Source: JBDFMH01 sp047238125 (GTDB lineage Bacteria > Pseudomonadota > Alphaproteobacteria > Sphingomonadales > Sphingomonadaceae). Taken from it: a stretch of 64,000 nucleotides of DNA. The stretch covers positions 558,001 to 622,000 of the forward strand of contig NZ_JBDFMH010000001.1 in the NCBI RefSeq assembly GCF_047238125.1, written 5' to 3'. Of the stretch, positions 53,820 through 62,461 are shown one piece after another. Below the pieces are notes generated by a model that worked only from the letters and a program-made list of their open reading frames with translations, searched no databases and was not told the DNA's origin. The position numbers and the translations under genes were made by a program. The first letter of the stretch is position 1. Every line of letters starts with the position of its first letter.

Positions 53820-54128
53820 TCAGTTGCCGGTGAAACGCTTGAAGCGATCCCGGCTATCGACCTCGATAACTGCCTGCTCAGCGTTGGCGCATTCATCACC
53901 GCGCACCGACCCGTCACGACACCCTGTTACGATCTGCCGAGCCTCGTCGAGATTGGCCGCGAAATACTGAGTGCCGCGCGCTGCGGTCGGCTGAGGCACG
54001 GCGGCAGCCGGACTGACGGCGACCGCTGTTTGACGAAGGGGGGCGAGGACCGGCCGCAAGAAAAAACCGCCTGTGAAGCCGATGACTAAAGTAACAAGAA
54101 CGATGATTATGGTCCTGCCTTGTGACAT
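53820..54128 (-). CDS. Small membrane protein with TrbK-like cysteine pattern
   Basis: A 102-aa protein with an N-terminal membrane segment (TIIIVLVTLVIGFTGGFFL) and a periplasmic tail QIVTGCRDGSVRGDECANAE. The paired Cys arrangement resembles the trbK-like protein at 49113, so it may be a second exclusion or immunity protein; this is inference. The start at 54128 was chosen for the membrane anchor. It lies 31 bases after the LysR gene. Confidence 0.65.
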   Translation of the reverse strand: MSQGRTIIIVLVTLVIGFTGGFFLRPVLAPLRQTAVAVSPAAAVPQPTAARGTQYFAANLDEARQIVTGCRDGSVRGDECANAEQAVIEVDSRDRFKRFTGN

Positions 54129-54159
54129 CGAAACTAACTCCACTAACTGGATGTCTAGT

Positions 54160-55083
54160 TTACCGAAATCTTGGCGAGAAATCAAAAGACAGAGCATAGC
54201 GGGTCTTGATGAATCCAAGAAAGCGCCGCAACGCTGGATTGCGATTGTCGTCTCGCCAGCAACCCGAGTATCCTGTCAGTGCCGGTCCTTGTTCGCCATG
54301 AATCGGCCGATAGACGACACTAGGATAGATCGCTCCGGTCGATCCCTCGCAGACAATGGTGACGCCCGAATTGGCGCCGAGGATGCTCAGCACGGTCTCA
54401 CGGCTCGCCCGCGACATCCGGATGTCAGGCTTACCGCCGGAGATCGGAAGTCTGCCAAGCAGCATGTCGCGAATTTCCGGGCCGGGATCGGCCGCAGGCA
54501 GAAGGAAGTGCTCGCCCCGAAGATCCGTCCAGTGAATGATGTCACGTTGAGCCAACGGATGTGAGGCGGGCAACGCGGCTAGCATCCGCTCGCTCCATAG
54601 CGGCTCGCAGCGAAACCCGTTGTGGCTGGGCGTCCCCATCAGGATCGCTATGTCGATTTCGCCCGTGTCGAGCCCAGCGAGCAGAAGGCTGCGATCCGCC
54701 TCGACGCATTCCAGTTCGACGTCAGGATGCGCTTCGCGCCAGCTAATGAGGGTCGCTCGGAGATTGCCGGCGGAGACCGAACTATTATACCCGAGCAGTA
54801 AACCGCCAGCGCGGCCCTGGCCGGCTGCAAGCATCATGGTGACTAGCTTATCTGCCGTTGCCACCATTGGTCGCGCGCCACGAATAAACGCGGCTCCGGC
54901 GAGCGTCGTTTTGACCCCAGCCCGCGACCGCTCGAAGATAGACATTCCTATCGAGCGCTCCAATTTCGAGATGGAGCGACTGAGGGTCGATTGTTCAATA
55001 TCAAGTGCCCGGGCGGCTCTGTAAAAACTACCATGATCCGCCGCGGCGATAGCATAACGAAGCTGGCGGATTTCAAAGGGCAA
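54160..55083 (-). CDS. LysR-family transcriptional regulator
   Basis: A 307-aa regulator. The winged HTH is at the N-terminus (QLRYAIAAADHGSFYRAARA, then QSTLSRSISKLERSIG), followed by a substrate-binding domain (LLLGYNSSVSAGNLRATLIS). The start is a TTG at 55083 with AAGGAG six bases upstream. LysR genes are commonly found at this end of such ICEs beside DUF2274; the effector is unknown. Confidence 0.92.
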   Translation of the reverse strand: MPFEIRQLRYAIAAADHGSFYRAARALDIEQSTLSRSISKLERSIGMSIFERSRAGVKTTLAGAAFIRGARPMVATADKLVTMMLAAGQGRAGGLLLGYNSSVSAGNLRATLISWREAHPDVELECVEADRSLLLAGLDTGEIDIAILMGTPSHNGFRCEPLWSERMLAALPASHPLAQRDIIHWTDLRGEHFLLPAADPGPEIRDMLLGRLPISGGKPDIRMSRASRETVLSILGANSGVTIVCEGSTGAIYPSVVYRPIHGEQGPALTGYSGCWRDDNRNPALRRFLGFIKTRYALSFDFSPRFR

Positions 55084-55181
55084 GCGGAACTCCTTACTCC
55101 GTTCAGTGATATCAGATACCTGCCAGAAACAACCCTATCTGAGCGCCGCTGCGGAGCGATTGGGAATGACGCAACTTCCTC

Positions 55182-55523
55182 CTATCGTCGCGGCGAGCAA
55201 GGCCAAGCTTCAGCCAATGCTTGTTCGGCGCCAGCGACCATGTGAACGTCCATGAAGTAGGCATTGTCTTCTGCCCAGCGCAGATAGGCTGAACGCAATC
55301 TATTCCGATCGTAACGCGGCGCCCCACACTCGCTACCCCGCGCCACTATCATCATGTCCAGCACGCCTTGAAGGTACGCGCCGCACGCTGGGTTGTTGGC
55401 GCGGCAACTTGCAACAAGTTCAGAGCCGTTCGTATCAGTCGGTTGTTCCTGCGCATAACTAGAAGCAGCGAGTACGACGGATGATAGACACGCTCCGATG
55501 CTATAACCGATAGTCCTAAACAT
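55182..55523 (-). CDS. Exported Rap1a/Tai-like small protein
   Basis: A 113-aa secreted protein: signal peptide (ending ASSYAQ), then GSELVASCRANNPACGAYLQG, a Cys pattern and helix like those of the Rap1a/Tai immunity-protein family, and a final Cys in LAEAWPC. Members protect against type VI amidase effectors or are of unknown role. GAGGATC lies before the ATG. Confidence 0.65.
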   Translation of the reverse strand: MFRTIGYSIGACLSSVVLAASSYAQEQPTDTNGSELVASCRANNPACGAYLQGVLDMMIVARGSECGAPRYDRNRLRSAYLRWAEDNAYFMDVHMVAGAEQALAEAWPCSPRR

Positions 55524-55551
55524 ACTTGATCCTCGGATGTTGTTATCAAGG

Positions 55552-55580
55552 AATGGGCCTTACCCTCACTCAGGCCCATT
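55552..55580 (-). terminator. Possible terminator between the PepSY-like and Rap1a-like genes
   Basis: AATGGGCC (55552-55559) and GGCCCATT (55573-55580) form an eight-bp stem with a 13-base loop. The U tract is weak. Confidence 0.35.
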
Positions 55581-55595
55581 CAGGCGAGTGAGAGT

Positions 55596-55943
55596 TCAGT
55601 CGCCATCCTCATCGCTGTCGTTTTCATTCCCGAGGATTTGGCCTGTCGGCGTTACGAACAGCTCCACGTTCTTGCCAGCTTGGTCCTTGCCTTCGATCTC
55701 GTAGAGCGTGCTGCCGTCCGCCTTTCTGGTCACCAGCTCGGCTTCGCGGACGGACGCGAGTCGTGTGCGTGCGGCGTTCATCGCGGCCGCCGGCACCTGG
55801 TCGAGCGCGACTTCTTCCTCGCTATGCTCGCCGATAATGCGGTTTTCGTTCGCCTCATGGTTCTGCTGCGCTGCGAGCGCCACGCCTGCCACCGCCAAAA
55901 CAGCAGCGCTGGCTCCGATGACGAGAGTTCGTTTGCTAGCCAT
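55596..55943 (-). CDS. Exported PepSY-like small protein
   Basis: A 115-aa exported protein with a signal peptide (LVIGASAAVLAVAGVALAAQ) and a single PepSY-like fold region: LDQVPAAAMNAARTRLASV, LYEIEGKDQAGKNVELFVTP, then an acidic end. PepSY proteins often bind metals or inhibit proteases. The start at 55943 (ATG) is preferred over a GTG at 55955, which would abut its ribosome site. Confidence 0.7.
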   Translation of the reverse strand: MASKRTLVIGASAAVLAVAGVALAAQQNHEANENRIIGEHSEEEVALDQVPAAAMNAARTRLASVREAELVTRKADGSTLYEIEGKDQAGKNVELFVTPTGQILGNENDSDEDGD

Positions 55944-56016
55944 GTTCCGTTCCACTTCCTTCGGGGCCGGGGGATGAACGGGCGGCGGTCGCGGCCCGAC
56001 TGGCCGTCGTCCGATC

Positions 56017-56898
56017 TTAATTTTGTCGATTGTTCATTGTGTCGAGTGCCGAGCGGAGACCGCGTGCGAGCTTTGCCGCGTCGTCATTGGCCCAAAAGTG
56101 CAGGAAGAACAGGCGCGGCTCGTCGTTCAACATATGATTGTGAAGTGCGGTGACTTCGATCCCGTTCGCTCGAAGCGCTCGAAGGACGGGGTCTACTTCG
56201 CTCGCGATGAGGACGAAATCGCCCGTGATCGCCGCCTTGCCGCCGCCGGTAGGCTGAAAATTGATTGCGGTCGCGGTTCCCATTGATTGAGGCGTCACCA
56301 TGCCGCCATCCATGAGCCGCTCCGCACGGGGAATACTGTATTGCAGAACGCCGCCATTGACCCTGCCTTCGGCTCCCATCAGCTCGTCCAGAGCATCGGA
56401 GTTGAGATCGAGGCGGGAGGGTGCTCCCGCGCCAGGAGACGGTGGAGACATTGGGGTGCGGCTTGCGGCAATGGCTTGGCGCAGCGCCGCCGCTAGCCTT
56501 ACCGGATCGCCATGCGCAGCTATGTGCATGTACATGGTGCCGGGCGCGGACCGCAGCAGGTGATTGTGGAGCGCGGTGATGGTGAATCCGCCTTGTAAAA
56601 GGCGGGTCATCACGGGGTTCACTTCCTCGTGCGTGAGCACAAGATCGCCCATTACCATCACGTCGTCACCTATCGGCTGAAACGCGGCCCAGGAGCCGAG
56701 CGCCAGCGAAGGCTCTATCGAGACGCCATCCAGGACAACGCGCAGGTCGGAGCGAGGAAATCCGTAGCGACGAACTCCGTCGGCCTGCTCGACGCCGACG
56801 CGCCCCAGCGCGGCGTCAACCTTCGTCCAGTCCGGAGCCGCCCAAGCAGGCGCGGCTAGCAGCAGCGTAGCCAACCCCGATAACAACACCGTTCGCAT
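56017..56898 (-). CDS. Exported DUF1259 (LppY/LpqO-like) protein
   Basis: A 293-aa exported protein with signal peptide (LATLLLAAPAWA) and two homologous halves: DLVLTHEEVNPVMTRLLQGG with ITALHNHLL, then DFVLIASEVDPVLRALRANG with VTALHNHML. This internal duplication is typical of DUF1259. Biochemical role unknown; often found next to stress or metal genes. Divergent from the response-regulator gene. Confidence 0.88.
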   Translation of the reverse strand: MRTVLLSGLATLLLAAPAWAAPDWTKVDAALGRVGVEQADGVRRYGFPRSDLRVVLDGVSIEPSLALGSWAAFQPIGDDVMVMGDLVLTHEEVNPVMTRLLQGGFTITALHNHLLRSAPGTMYMHIAAHGDPVRLAAALRQAIAASRTPMSPPSPGAGAPSRLDLNSDALDELMGAEGRVNGGVLQYSIPRAERLMDGGMVTPQSMGTATAINFQPTGGGKAAITGDFVLIASEVDPVLRALRANGIEVTALHNHMLNDEPRLFFLHFWANDDAAKLARGLRSALDTMNNRQN

Positions 56899-57160
56899 AG
56901 TTTTGCTTCAGCTCCTGATGCATAATGACATGATGGTCGATGCTTCTTCGGGCACGCCAAGGCTGCGAGACTCATGCATCGGCGCGGACCGCAAGGCACC
57001 TTGTAGATTCACAAGGTCCGCTGGCGGCATTTTGCACTAGAACGCGCAAACATACCCTTGTGCGAAAGCGGCCGGCGGCAAACGACATTGGAGCGCGCTG
57101 TCGATGCTCCTCGCACAAGGCTATGGTTCTCCAACAACGCAGAGGAGATGCCTCCGCACT

Positions 57161-57829
57161 ATGCGCCTGCTACTGATCGAGGATGACGAGGATACGGGGA
57201 GCGCTGTCGTTGAAGCGCTGCGTGCTCGTGGTCATGCCGTGGATTGGGAGGAGGATGGGAAAAGCGGACTTGATCGCGCCGCGAGCGGCGCCCACGCGTT
57301 GCTGATCGTTGACCGAATGCTGCCAGAGATGGATGGGCTATCGGTCGTCACCGAGCTGCGCCGTCGGCAAGTCGTAGCACCCGTGCTGATGCTTACGGCG
57401 CTAGGCTCAGTGGGCCAACGAGTCGAAGGTCTTGAAGGTGGAGCCGACGACTATCTTGTCAAACCGTTCGCAATCGCCGAACTCGTCGCGCGCGTTGAAG
57501 CGCTGCAGCGCCGCGCAGCCGGCCCGCCCAGCATCCTCTCGCTGGGCGACTTGACGCTCGACCGCCTCGCTCGGACGGTGCGGAGAGGCGACACGCCGAT
57601 CGAACTAATACCGCGCGAGTTCCAGCTTCTCGAACTACTGATGCTGAACTCGCCGGCCGTGCTCACGCGGTTGATGCTGCTGGAGACCGTGTGGAAGTTC
57701 CGTTTCGATCCTGGCAGGAACCTCGTCGAAAGCCATATCAGTCGGCTGCGGGCCAAGATCGATCGCGGTGACGATCCCCCCCTGATCCATACCGTGCGTG
57801 GGGAAGGCTATGCCGCTTGGAGTGATTAG
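57161..57829 (+). CDS. OmpR-family response regulator
   Basis: A 222-aa DNA-binding regulator. The receiver has the acidic pocket IEDDED, phosphoacceptor Asp51 (LLIVDRMLPEMDG) and Lys101 (DDYLVKPF). The C-terminal winged helix has LIPREFQLLELLMLNSPAVL and ESHISRLRAKIDRG. GAGGAG lies rather far (about 13 bases) before the ATG. It overlaps the kinase gene by 20 bases. Confidence 0.94.
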   Translation: MRLLLIEDDEDTGSAVVEALRARGHAVDWEEDGKSGLDRAASGAHALLIVDRMLPEMDGLSVVTELRRRQVVAPVLMLTALGSVGQRVEGLEGGADDYLVKPFAIAELVARVEALQRRAAGPPSILSLGDLTLDRLARTVRRGDTPIELIPREFQLLELLMLNSPAVLTRLMLLETVWKFRFDPGRNLVESHISRLRAKIDRGDDPPLIHTVRGEGYAAWSD

Positions 57830-59201
57830 CCGGCTGTTGCGCTCGACGGTGTCGCGTCTTGTTGCCCTCAACGCGCTGCTGCTCGTCATCAGCATGGTCG
57901 CCGGCGCGCTCGGCGGCTGGATCGCAACGCGTGGGGTCGTTGAACGCGAGGCTCGAAACCGCATCGAGCTGGAGTCGCATGTCATCGCCGTCGAGGCGGA
58001 CCGGGGAGGGCTTGATCGCGCACTTGCCATGATCCGGACGAAGGCCGAACGGCCGGGTTCGCCTGAGTATTATCTCATTGGTCCAGAGGGACGCACGTTG
58101 ATCGGCGACCTTCAGGTGGTGCCGCGAGAGACCGGTTGGCATTTCGCCGATCAGCCTTCGCCGCGACCTGGCATCGAGGGCGTTCATTTACTGGCGCTGA
58201 CGCAACGCCTTCCCGATGGCTCCCTTCTAATCGTCGGGGAGGACATGGAGCGAAGCGAAGCGATCCGCGACGCTGTTTTCGGGGCCACTCTGATCGCCGG
58301 CGGAATCGCGTTGGTCTTTGGCATCGTCGCAGGCCTCTTTGCCACGCGGCAGACGCTCCGCCAGATGAAGCGGATCAACGTCACTGTCCGCGCGGTCGAG
58401 GGCGGAGATCTCTCTGCGCGGACTGGAGCTCCAGTTCACGCGCGCACCGATCTTGATCAGCTCGCGTTGGCGATCGATCGAATGCTCGACCAAATCGACA
58501 CGCTCGTCGCCACGATCCGCCGCGTGTCGGCGGAGGTCGCTCATGACCTGCGCACGCCGCTGACACGCGTGAGGCACGCGGTCGAAACGGCGCTCGCGCA
58601 GCCCGATGGCGAGAAACGGACCGCGGCGCTGGGACGGGCGATGGCGGGGCTGGACGAGGCACTCCGTCTGTTCAGCGCGGTGCTGGAGTTGGCGGAAATC
58701 GATGCCGGTAATGCTCGCGCGCGATTTGAGCCGATCGATCTGGCGGAGATCGTGGACCGGGTGGTGGATGCCTACCGTGCGGAGATTGAGGCTTCCGGCC
58801 GCCACATCTCGGTCCGCTCGGTTCGCACGGCGGTCGCCGGTGACGCCGACTTGCTGGCGCGCGCGCTCGCCAACCTGATCGAGAACGCGCTCAAATACTC
58901 CCGTGAGCACGCTCGGATCGATGTTTCGGTCACCGAGCACGCGGGCACGGTGACGATGGCGGTCGCGGACGACGGTCCTGGCGTAACCGATGGCGAGGTC
59001 GAGGAGATGTTGCGCCCGTTCGGGCGCTTGGACCGAGCGCGGCGTAAATCCGGCAACGGTCTCGGCCTCGCGATTGCCGACGCCGTGGCTCGGCTGCACC
59101 GCGGAACACTGACGTTTGCACGGCTCCAGCCGGGCCTGGCCGTCGAAATCAGACTACCGCGGGAATTGGCGGAGACGGCCGCCTTGAATGCGCATCGCTG
59201 A
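57810..59201 (+). CDS. Sensor histidine kinase
   Basis: A 463-aa inner-membrane kinase paired with the preceding regulator. Two membrane segments (LVALNALLLVISMVAGALGG and AVFGATLIAGGIALVFGIVA) flank a ~120-residue periplasmic sensor of no known family. HAMP, HisKA (AEVAHDLRTPLTRV, His about 245) and HATPase follow (NLIENALKYS, ADDGPGV, GNGLGLAI). The signal is unknown; genes near it suggest control of the neighbouring DUF1259 or chromate genes. Confidence 0.94.
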   Translation: MPLGVISRLLRSTVSRLVALNALLLVISMVAGALGGWIATRGVVEREARNRIELESHVIAVEADRGGLDRALAMIRTKAERPGSPEYYLIGPEGRTLIGDLQVVPRETGWHFADQPSPRPGIEGVHLLALTQRLPDGSLLIVGEDMERSEAIRDAVFGATLIAGGIALVFGIVAGLFATRQTLRQMKRINVTVRAVEGGDLSARTGAPVHARTDLDQLALAIDRMLDQIDTLVATIRRVSAEVAHDLRTPLTRVRHAVETALAQPDGEKRTAALGRAMAGLDEALRLFSAVLELAEIDAGNARARFEPIDLAEIVDRVVDAYRAEIEASGRHISVRSVRTAVAGDADLLARALANLIENALKYSREHARIDVSVTEHAGTVTMAVADDGPGVTDGEVEEMLRPFGRLDRARRKSGNGLGLAIADAVARLHRGTLTFARLQPGLAVEIRLPRELAETAALNAHR

Positions 59202-59223
59202 CTAAGCGCGACCGAAAACGCTC

Positions 59224-59247
59224 CGCTAGTCCAGAGACCGACTAGCG
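59224..59247. terminator. Inverted repeat between convergent genes
   Basis: CGCTAGTC (59224-59231) and GACTAGCG (59240-59247) form a perfect eight-bp stem between the ends of the kinase and Cj0069-like genes. No U tract, so termination is only a guess. Confidence 0.4.
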
Positions 59248-59268
59248 TGTCCCGGAACGCGCGAACGC

Positions 59269-60384
59269 TTATGCCGGCGAAGCGGCGGTTCCTCGGCCGG
59301 CGACACGGCGCTCCCGCGCGGCAACCGCGCGCCGATACGCGGCCTCGGCTACCGGCCGCACGGCGCTGGGCGGAAACGGCGCTACCGAGCTGACGTTGAT
59401 CTCGCACAAGACATAGCTGTCCGAGCCGCGATCATGCTTTGGCCCGTAGAGGAAGTCAGCATCCCAGAGCAGCGGGAGCTCGTCACGCTCGACGGCGAGG
59501 ATGTGCTGCAAACCAGGTATCCACGACTGTTCCATACTGTCTCTGAGCGACTGAAAAGCGCCCGCATCGGCGGGGTGCATGACCCGTGGATTTGGCTGCG
59601 CCTCCGGCGAGTCGACCCCTTCGGGGGGTGGCGGCAACAGCGCGCGGATCAGTTGATGCCCGAAACCGACGACCTTGTCCGCGCTGACATAGCAGCGAAT
59701 CATGCCCTCTCCGAGCCGCGGCTGGAAGGGTTGGTCGATGAGGCATTCGCCCCGCTCGAAATAGGGTGCGAACCGATCGATCAGGGCATCGAGGGGCATC
59801 TCAAGCGGAACGCTGCCCCGCGCGGCGTGAAGGACCGAAACGTTGGGTTGGGCGCCGCGCCCCCGGTCAACAACTTCGACCCGCCACACGCCCCGGCCGC
59901 CATTGCTCCGGTTTTCCTTGAGCACACGCGCCCCGGAAGCGAGGCGTTCAGGGAGCAGCGCGCGCAGTTCCTCTAGATCGGCGTAGCGGTGGGTGTCCGT
60001 GCCCCAGCCTAGCGCGCGCGTGGAATGAAGCACGTTTTTCACGCCCATCTTCGCGATGACATCGGGATGCGCACTGATCGAGACGCCCGCCCCCGCCGCC
60101 TCGTGCAAAATCGGATCGAGCCTTGAGCGGTCACCGGCGTCGCTGATCGGGTCGGCCCAGACCATCACGCCGTCGCAAGTCAGCAGACGGTCGCGCGCTG
60201 TACCAGCCGTCTCGTCGGCATATCCAATCGCCTCGACCTCGCCGCCCAGCTCACGCAGGGCTGCCATGATCGGCCACTGGCGCGCGCTGTGCGCGTCCGC
60301 GGGGCTGGTGGGGACGTCGGTTCGCCACAGCAGGCCGATCTTGGGGCAAGTGGTCAAGGCTGACTTCGCTCGCTTCCCGTTCAT
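59269..60384 (-). CDS. Cj0069-family (ATP-grasp-like) protein
   Basis: A 371-aa cytoplasmic protein. KIGLLWRTDVPTSPADAHSA, DGVMVWADPISDAGDR, KENRSNGGRGVWRVEVVD and YVLCEINVSSVAPFPPSA follow the Cj0069 family, whose glycine-rich loop and C-terminal EINVS resemble ATP-grasp ligases. The reaction is unknown. It starts 14 bases after the superoxide dismutase gene, so it belongs to the chromate operon. The upstream in-frame stretch to 60582 overlaps that gene and is rejected. Confidence 0.78.
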   Translation of the reverse strand: MNGKRAKSALTTCPKIGLLWRTDVPTSPADAHSARQWPIMAALRELGGEVEAIGYADETAGTARDRLLTCDGVMVWADPISDAGDRSRLDPILHEAAGAGVSISAHPDVIAKMGVKNVLHSTRALGWGTDTHRYADLEELRALLPERLASGARVLKENRSNGGRGVWRVEVVDRGRGAQPNVSVLHAARGSVPLEMPLDALIDRFAPYFERGECLIDQPFQPRLGEGMIRCYVSADKVVGFGHQLIRALLPPPPEGVDSPEAQPNPRVMHPADAGAFQSLRDSMEQSWIPGLQHILAVERDELPLLWDADFLYGPKHDRGSDSYVLCEINVSSVAPFPPSAVRPVAEAAYRRAVAARERRVAGRGTAASPA

Positions 60385-60398
60385 CGCCGCTTTCCAAC

Positions 60399-61133
60399 TC
60401 AGGCGCTGGCGGCGGCGATCGCATGCGCATAGCGGCGGTCGACTGCTTCCCAGTCGAGGTTCTTGAACCAGGCATCGATATATCTGGCTGCCTGGGTGCC
60501 ATAGTCCATGTGGAAGCTGTGCTCGTACATATCGAGGACGAGCACCGGCACGCCAGCCGCCGCGCCGTGCATATGGTCCCAAGCCCAGTGATTGTTGAGC
60601 GAGCGGGTGTGGAGGTTGTAACCCAGGATCGTCCAGCCCGACCCTCCCGCCAGGCTCATGCCAGTGCGCCGGAACTCGGCCTCCCAGTTCGCGAATGAGC
60701 CGAAGGCGGCGTCGATCGCGTCGCGGACCGAACCGGCCGCCTGACCGTCGCCGCCCAACCCGTCGAAGTAGATTTCATGCAGCACCACCGAGCCGGTACG
60801 GTGCAGTTCCTCGCGCTTGAGGCCGCCGTAGATGGCAGGCGGCGCTTCGGTATCGGCGAGCGCGGCGGCCAGCCGTGGCCGCAATGCGTTCAGCGTCCTG
60901 ACCGAGCCGGCATAGTTGTTCTCGTGATGCGACGTGATCAATCGCTCGGACAGGCCCTCGAGCTTGGCCGGATTGAACTTGAGCGGCTTGATCTGATGGT
61001 TGCCGGCAAAGGCGGGGACAGTCGGCGGCGCGGCGGCCGGCGTCTGGGCGGAGGCTTCGTTGATCGTCATGGCGGCGGCTCCTATGCCTAGGGTTGCGAT
61101 TGCACTGCGTCGGGAGAGATTGTCGATCGCCAC
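60399..61133 (-). CDS. Fe/Mn superoxide dismutase, Tat-exported (ChrC-like)
   Basis: A 244-aa enzyme dismutating superoxide. The N-terminus has a twin-arginine-like signal (SRRSAIATLGIGAAAMTI). Metal ligands are in SHHENNYAGSV (His), GYNLHTRS region, and LVLDMYEHSFHMDYG (Asp and His). SOD genes in chromate operons are called chrC and remove radicals formed during chromate reduction. In the same orientation between chrA and the Cj0069-like gene. Confidence 0.9.
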   Translation of the reverse strand: MAIDNLSRRSAIATLGIGAAAMTINEASAQTPAAAPPTVPAFAGNHQIKPLKFNPAKLEGLSERLITSHHENNYAGSVRTLNALRPRLAAALADTEAPPAIYGGLKREELHRTGSVVLHEIYFDGLGGDGQAAGSVRDAIDAAFGSFANWEAEFRRTGMSLAGGSGWTILGYNLHTRSLNNHWAWDHMHGAAAGVPVLVLDMYEHSFHMDYGTQAARYIDAWFKNLDWEAVDRRYAHAIAAASA

Positions 61134-61190
61134 GTTCGGTCCTTTCCAATATGATTGATTAGGCTGCGTAAGAGTGATGGTGCGTCGCGA

Positions 61191-62435
61191 TCATCCGAAC
61201 AGGACAAGGCCCGTCCCCGCCGCGGCGAGAACAACCCACAGGATCGTCGTTTTGGCCTTGAACACATAAAGGAGCGCGAGGGCGACGGCGAAGATTGCGA
61301 GCGGGATCACCACGCCGGGCACGTTCACGAGAGTCTTTTGCCCTAGTTCCAGCGTCGTGGCGGCGATCAGCCCGACGACCGCTGCGGATATTCCCTCTAG
61401 GAAGGTCTTGATCTTTTCGCTGTCTACCAACCGTTCAAGCTGGTCATGAAAGAACAGAGAAAAGCTGAATGCCGGCAGAAAGATGCCGATCGTCATGACG
61501 ATCGCTCCGAGTGGGCCGCCGCCGAAATATCCGATGAACGTCGAGAAGATGATCAGGGGCGCCGGCAGAATTCCCGATAAGGCGAGCCCGTCGAGGAACT
61601 GCGCATCCGTCATCCATCCATTGCCGACCGCATCTGCACGCAGGAACGGGATGACTGTGTAGGCCCCGCCAAAGGTGAGGAGCCCGGCCTTGAGGCCCGA
61701 GATGAAAAGCTCCAGCAGCGACGGCTTTTGGTTTGCGATGGCTTGCGCCGAGACCGCATCCCCACCGACCGTACTGCCGAAAGTGACCCAGGCGAAGTAG
61801 AGGCCGACCCCGACGAGCACGGCCATGAGCAGGCCGGCCATCACCCGCTGATGGCGCGCCGCGAACATATAGACGAGGCCCGCGATCGGCAGGGTGAGCC
61901 AGAACGGAGTGCCGACGAGGGCCGCCAGGCCGGCGACGCCCGCGATACCCCAAAGCCAGCGGTCGAGCAGGATGTGACCGCCAATCCGGTGCACGGCGCG
62001 CACGATCAGGGCGATGACGGCGGGTTGAACTCCGAGAAATGCCGCGGTCGCGGCGGCAGTCTGCATGATCCCGGTGGAGAGATACAGCCACGACAGCGCG
62101 AACATTAGGACGAAGCCCGGCATCATGAATCCCAGACCCGCAAGAAGGCCGCCGAGCTTTCCCTTGGGAAGCGTGCCGAAGAAGACGCACAGCTCGTGCG
62201 CCTCCGGACCAGGGAGCACCTGATAGACGGCGAGGATGCGGTTGAACCTGGCGCTGGAGACCCAGTGTTCCTCATCGACCAGCTCACGGCGGATCATCGC
62301 GATCTGGGCGATCGGGCCACCCCAGGCCAGGAAGCCGAACCGCAGGAACTTCGCGAAAATCTGCGCATAAGAAAGGTCGGGCAATGTGCCTCCGTTCTCA
62401 GGAGCCAATGCCCCATCCGCCACGTTTGTGCTCAT
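61191..62435 (-). CDS. chrA: Chromate efflux transporter ChrA
   Basis: A 414-aa inner-membrane transporter of the CHR family, with two homologous halves and about ten hydrophobic segments. Family marks: FLRFGFLAWGGPIAQIAMIR, VYQVLPGPEAHELCVFFG, GLKAGLLTFGGAYTVIPFLR and ALSGILPAPLIIFSTFIGY. It exports chromate using the membrane potential. GAGGAA precedes the ATG; it starts 26 bases after chrB ends. Confidence 0.94.
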   Translation of the reverse strand: MSTNVADGALAPENGGTLPDLSYAQIFAKFLRFGFLAWGGPIAQIAMIRRELVDEEHWVSSARFNRILAVYQVLPGPEAHELCVFFGTLPKGKLGGLLAGLGFMMPGFVLMFALSWLYLSTGIMQTAAATAAFLGVQPAVIALIVRAVHRIGGHILLDRWLWGIAGVAGLAALVGTPFWLTLPIAGLVYMFAARHQRVMAGLLMAVLVGVGLYFAWVTFGSTVGGDAVSAQAIANQKPSLLELFISGLKAGLLTFGGAYTVIPFLRADAVGNGWMTDAQFLDGLALSGILPAPLIIFSTFIGYFGGGPLGAIVMTIGIFLPAFSFSLFFHDQLERLVDSEKIKTFLEGISAAVVGLIAATTLELGQKTLVNVPGVVIPLAIFAVALALLYVFKAKTTILWVVLAAAGTGLVLFG

Positions 62436-62461
62436 TCGCTACGTTCCTCAGATCATGATCG

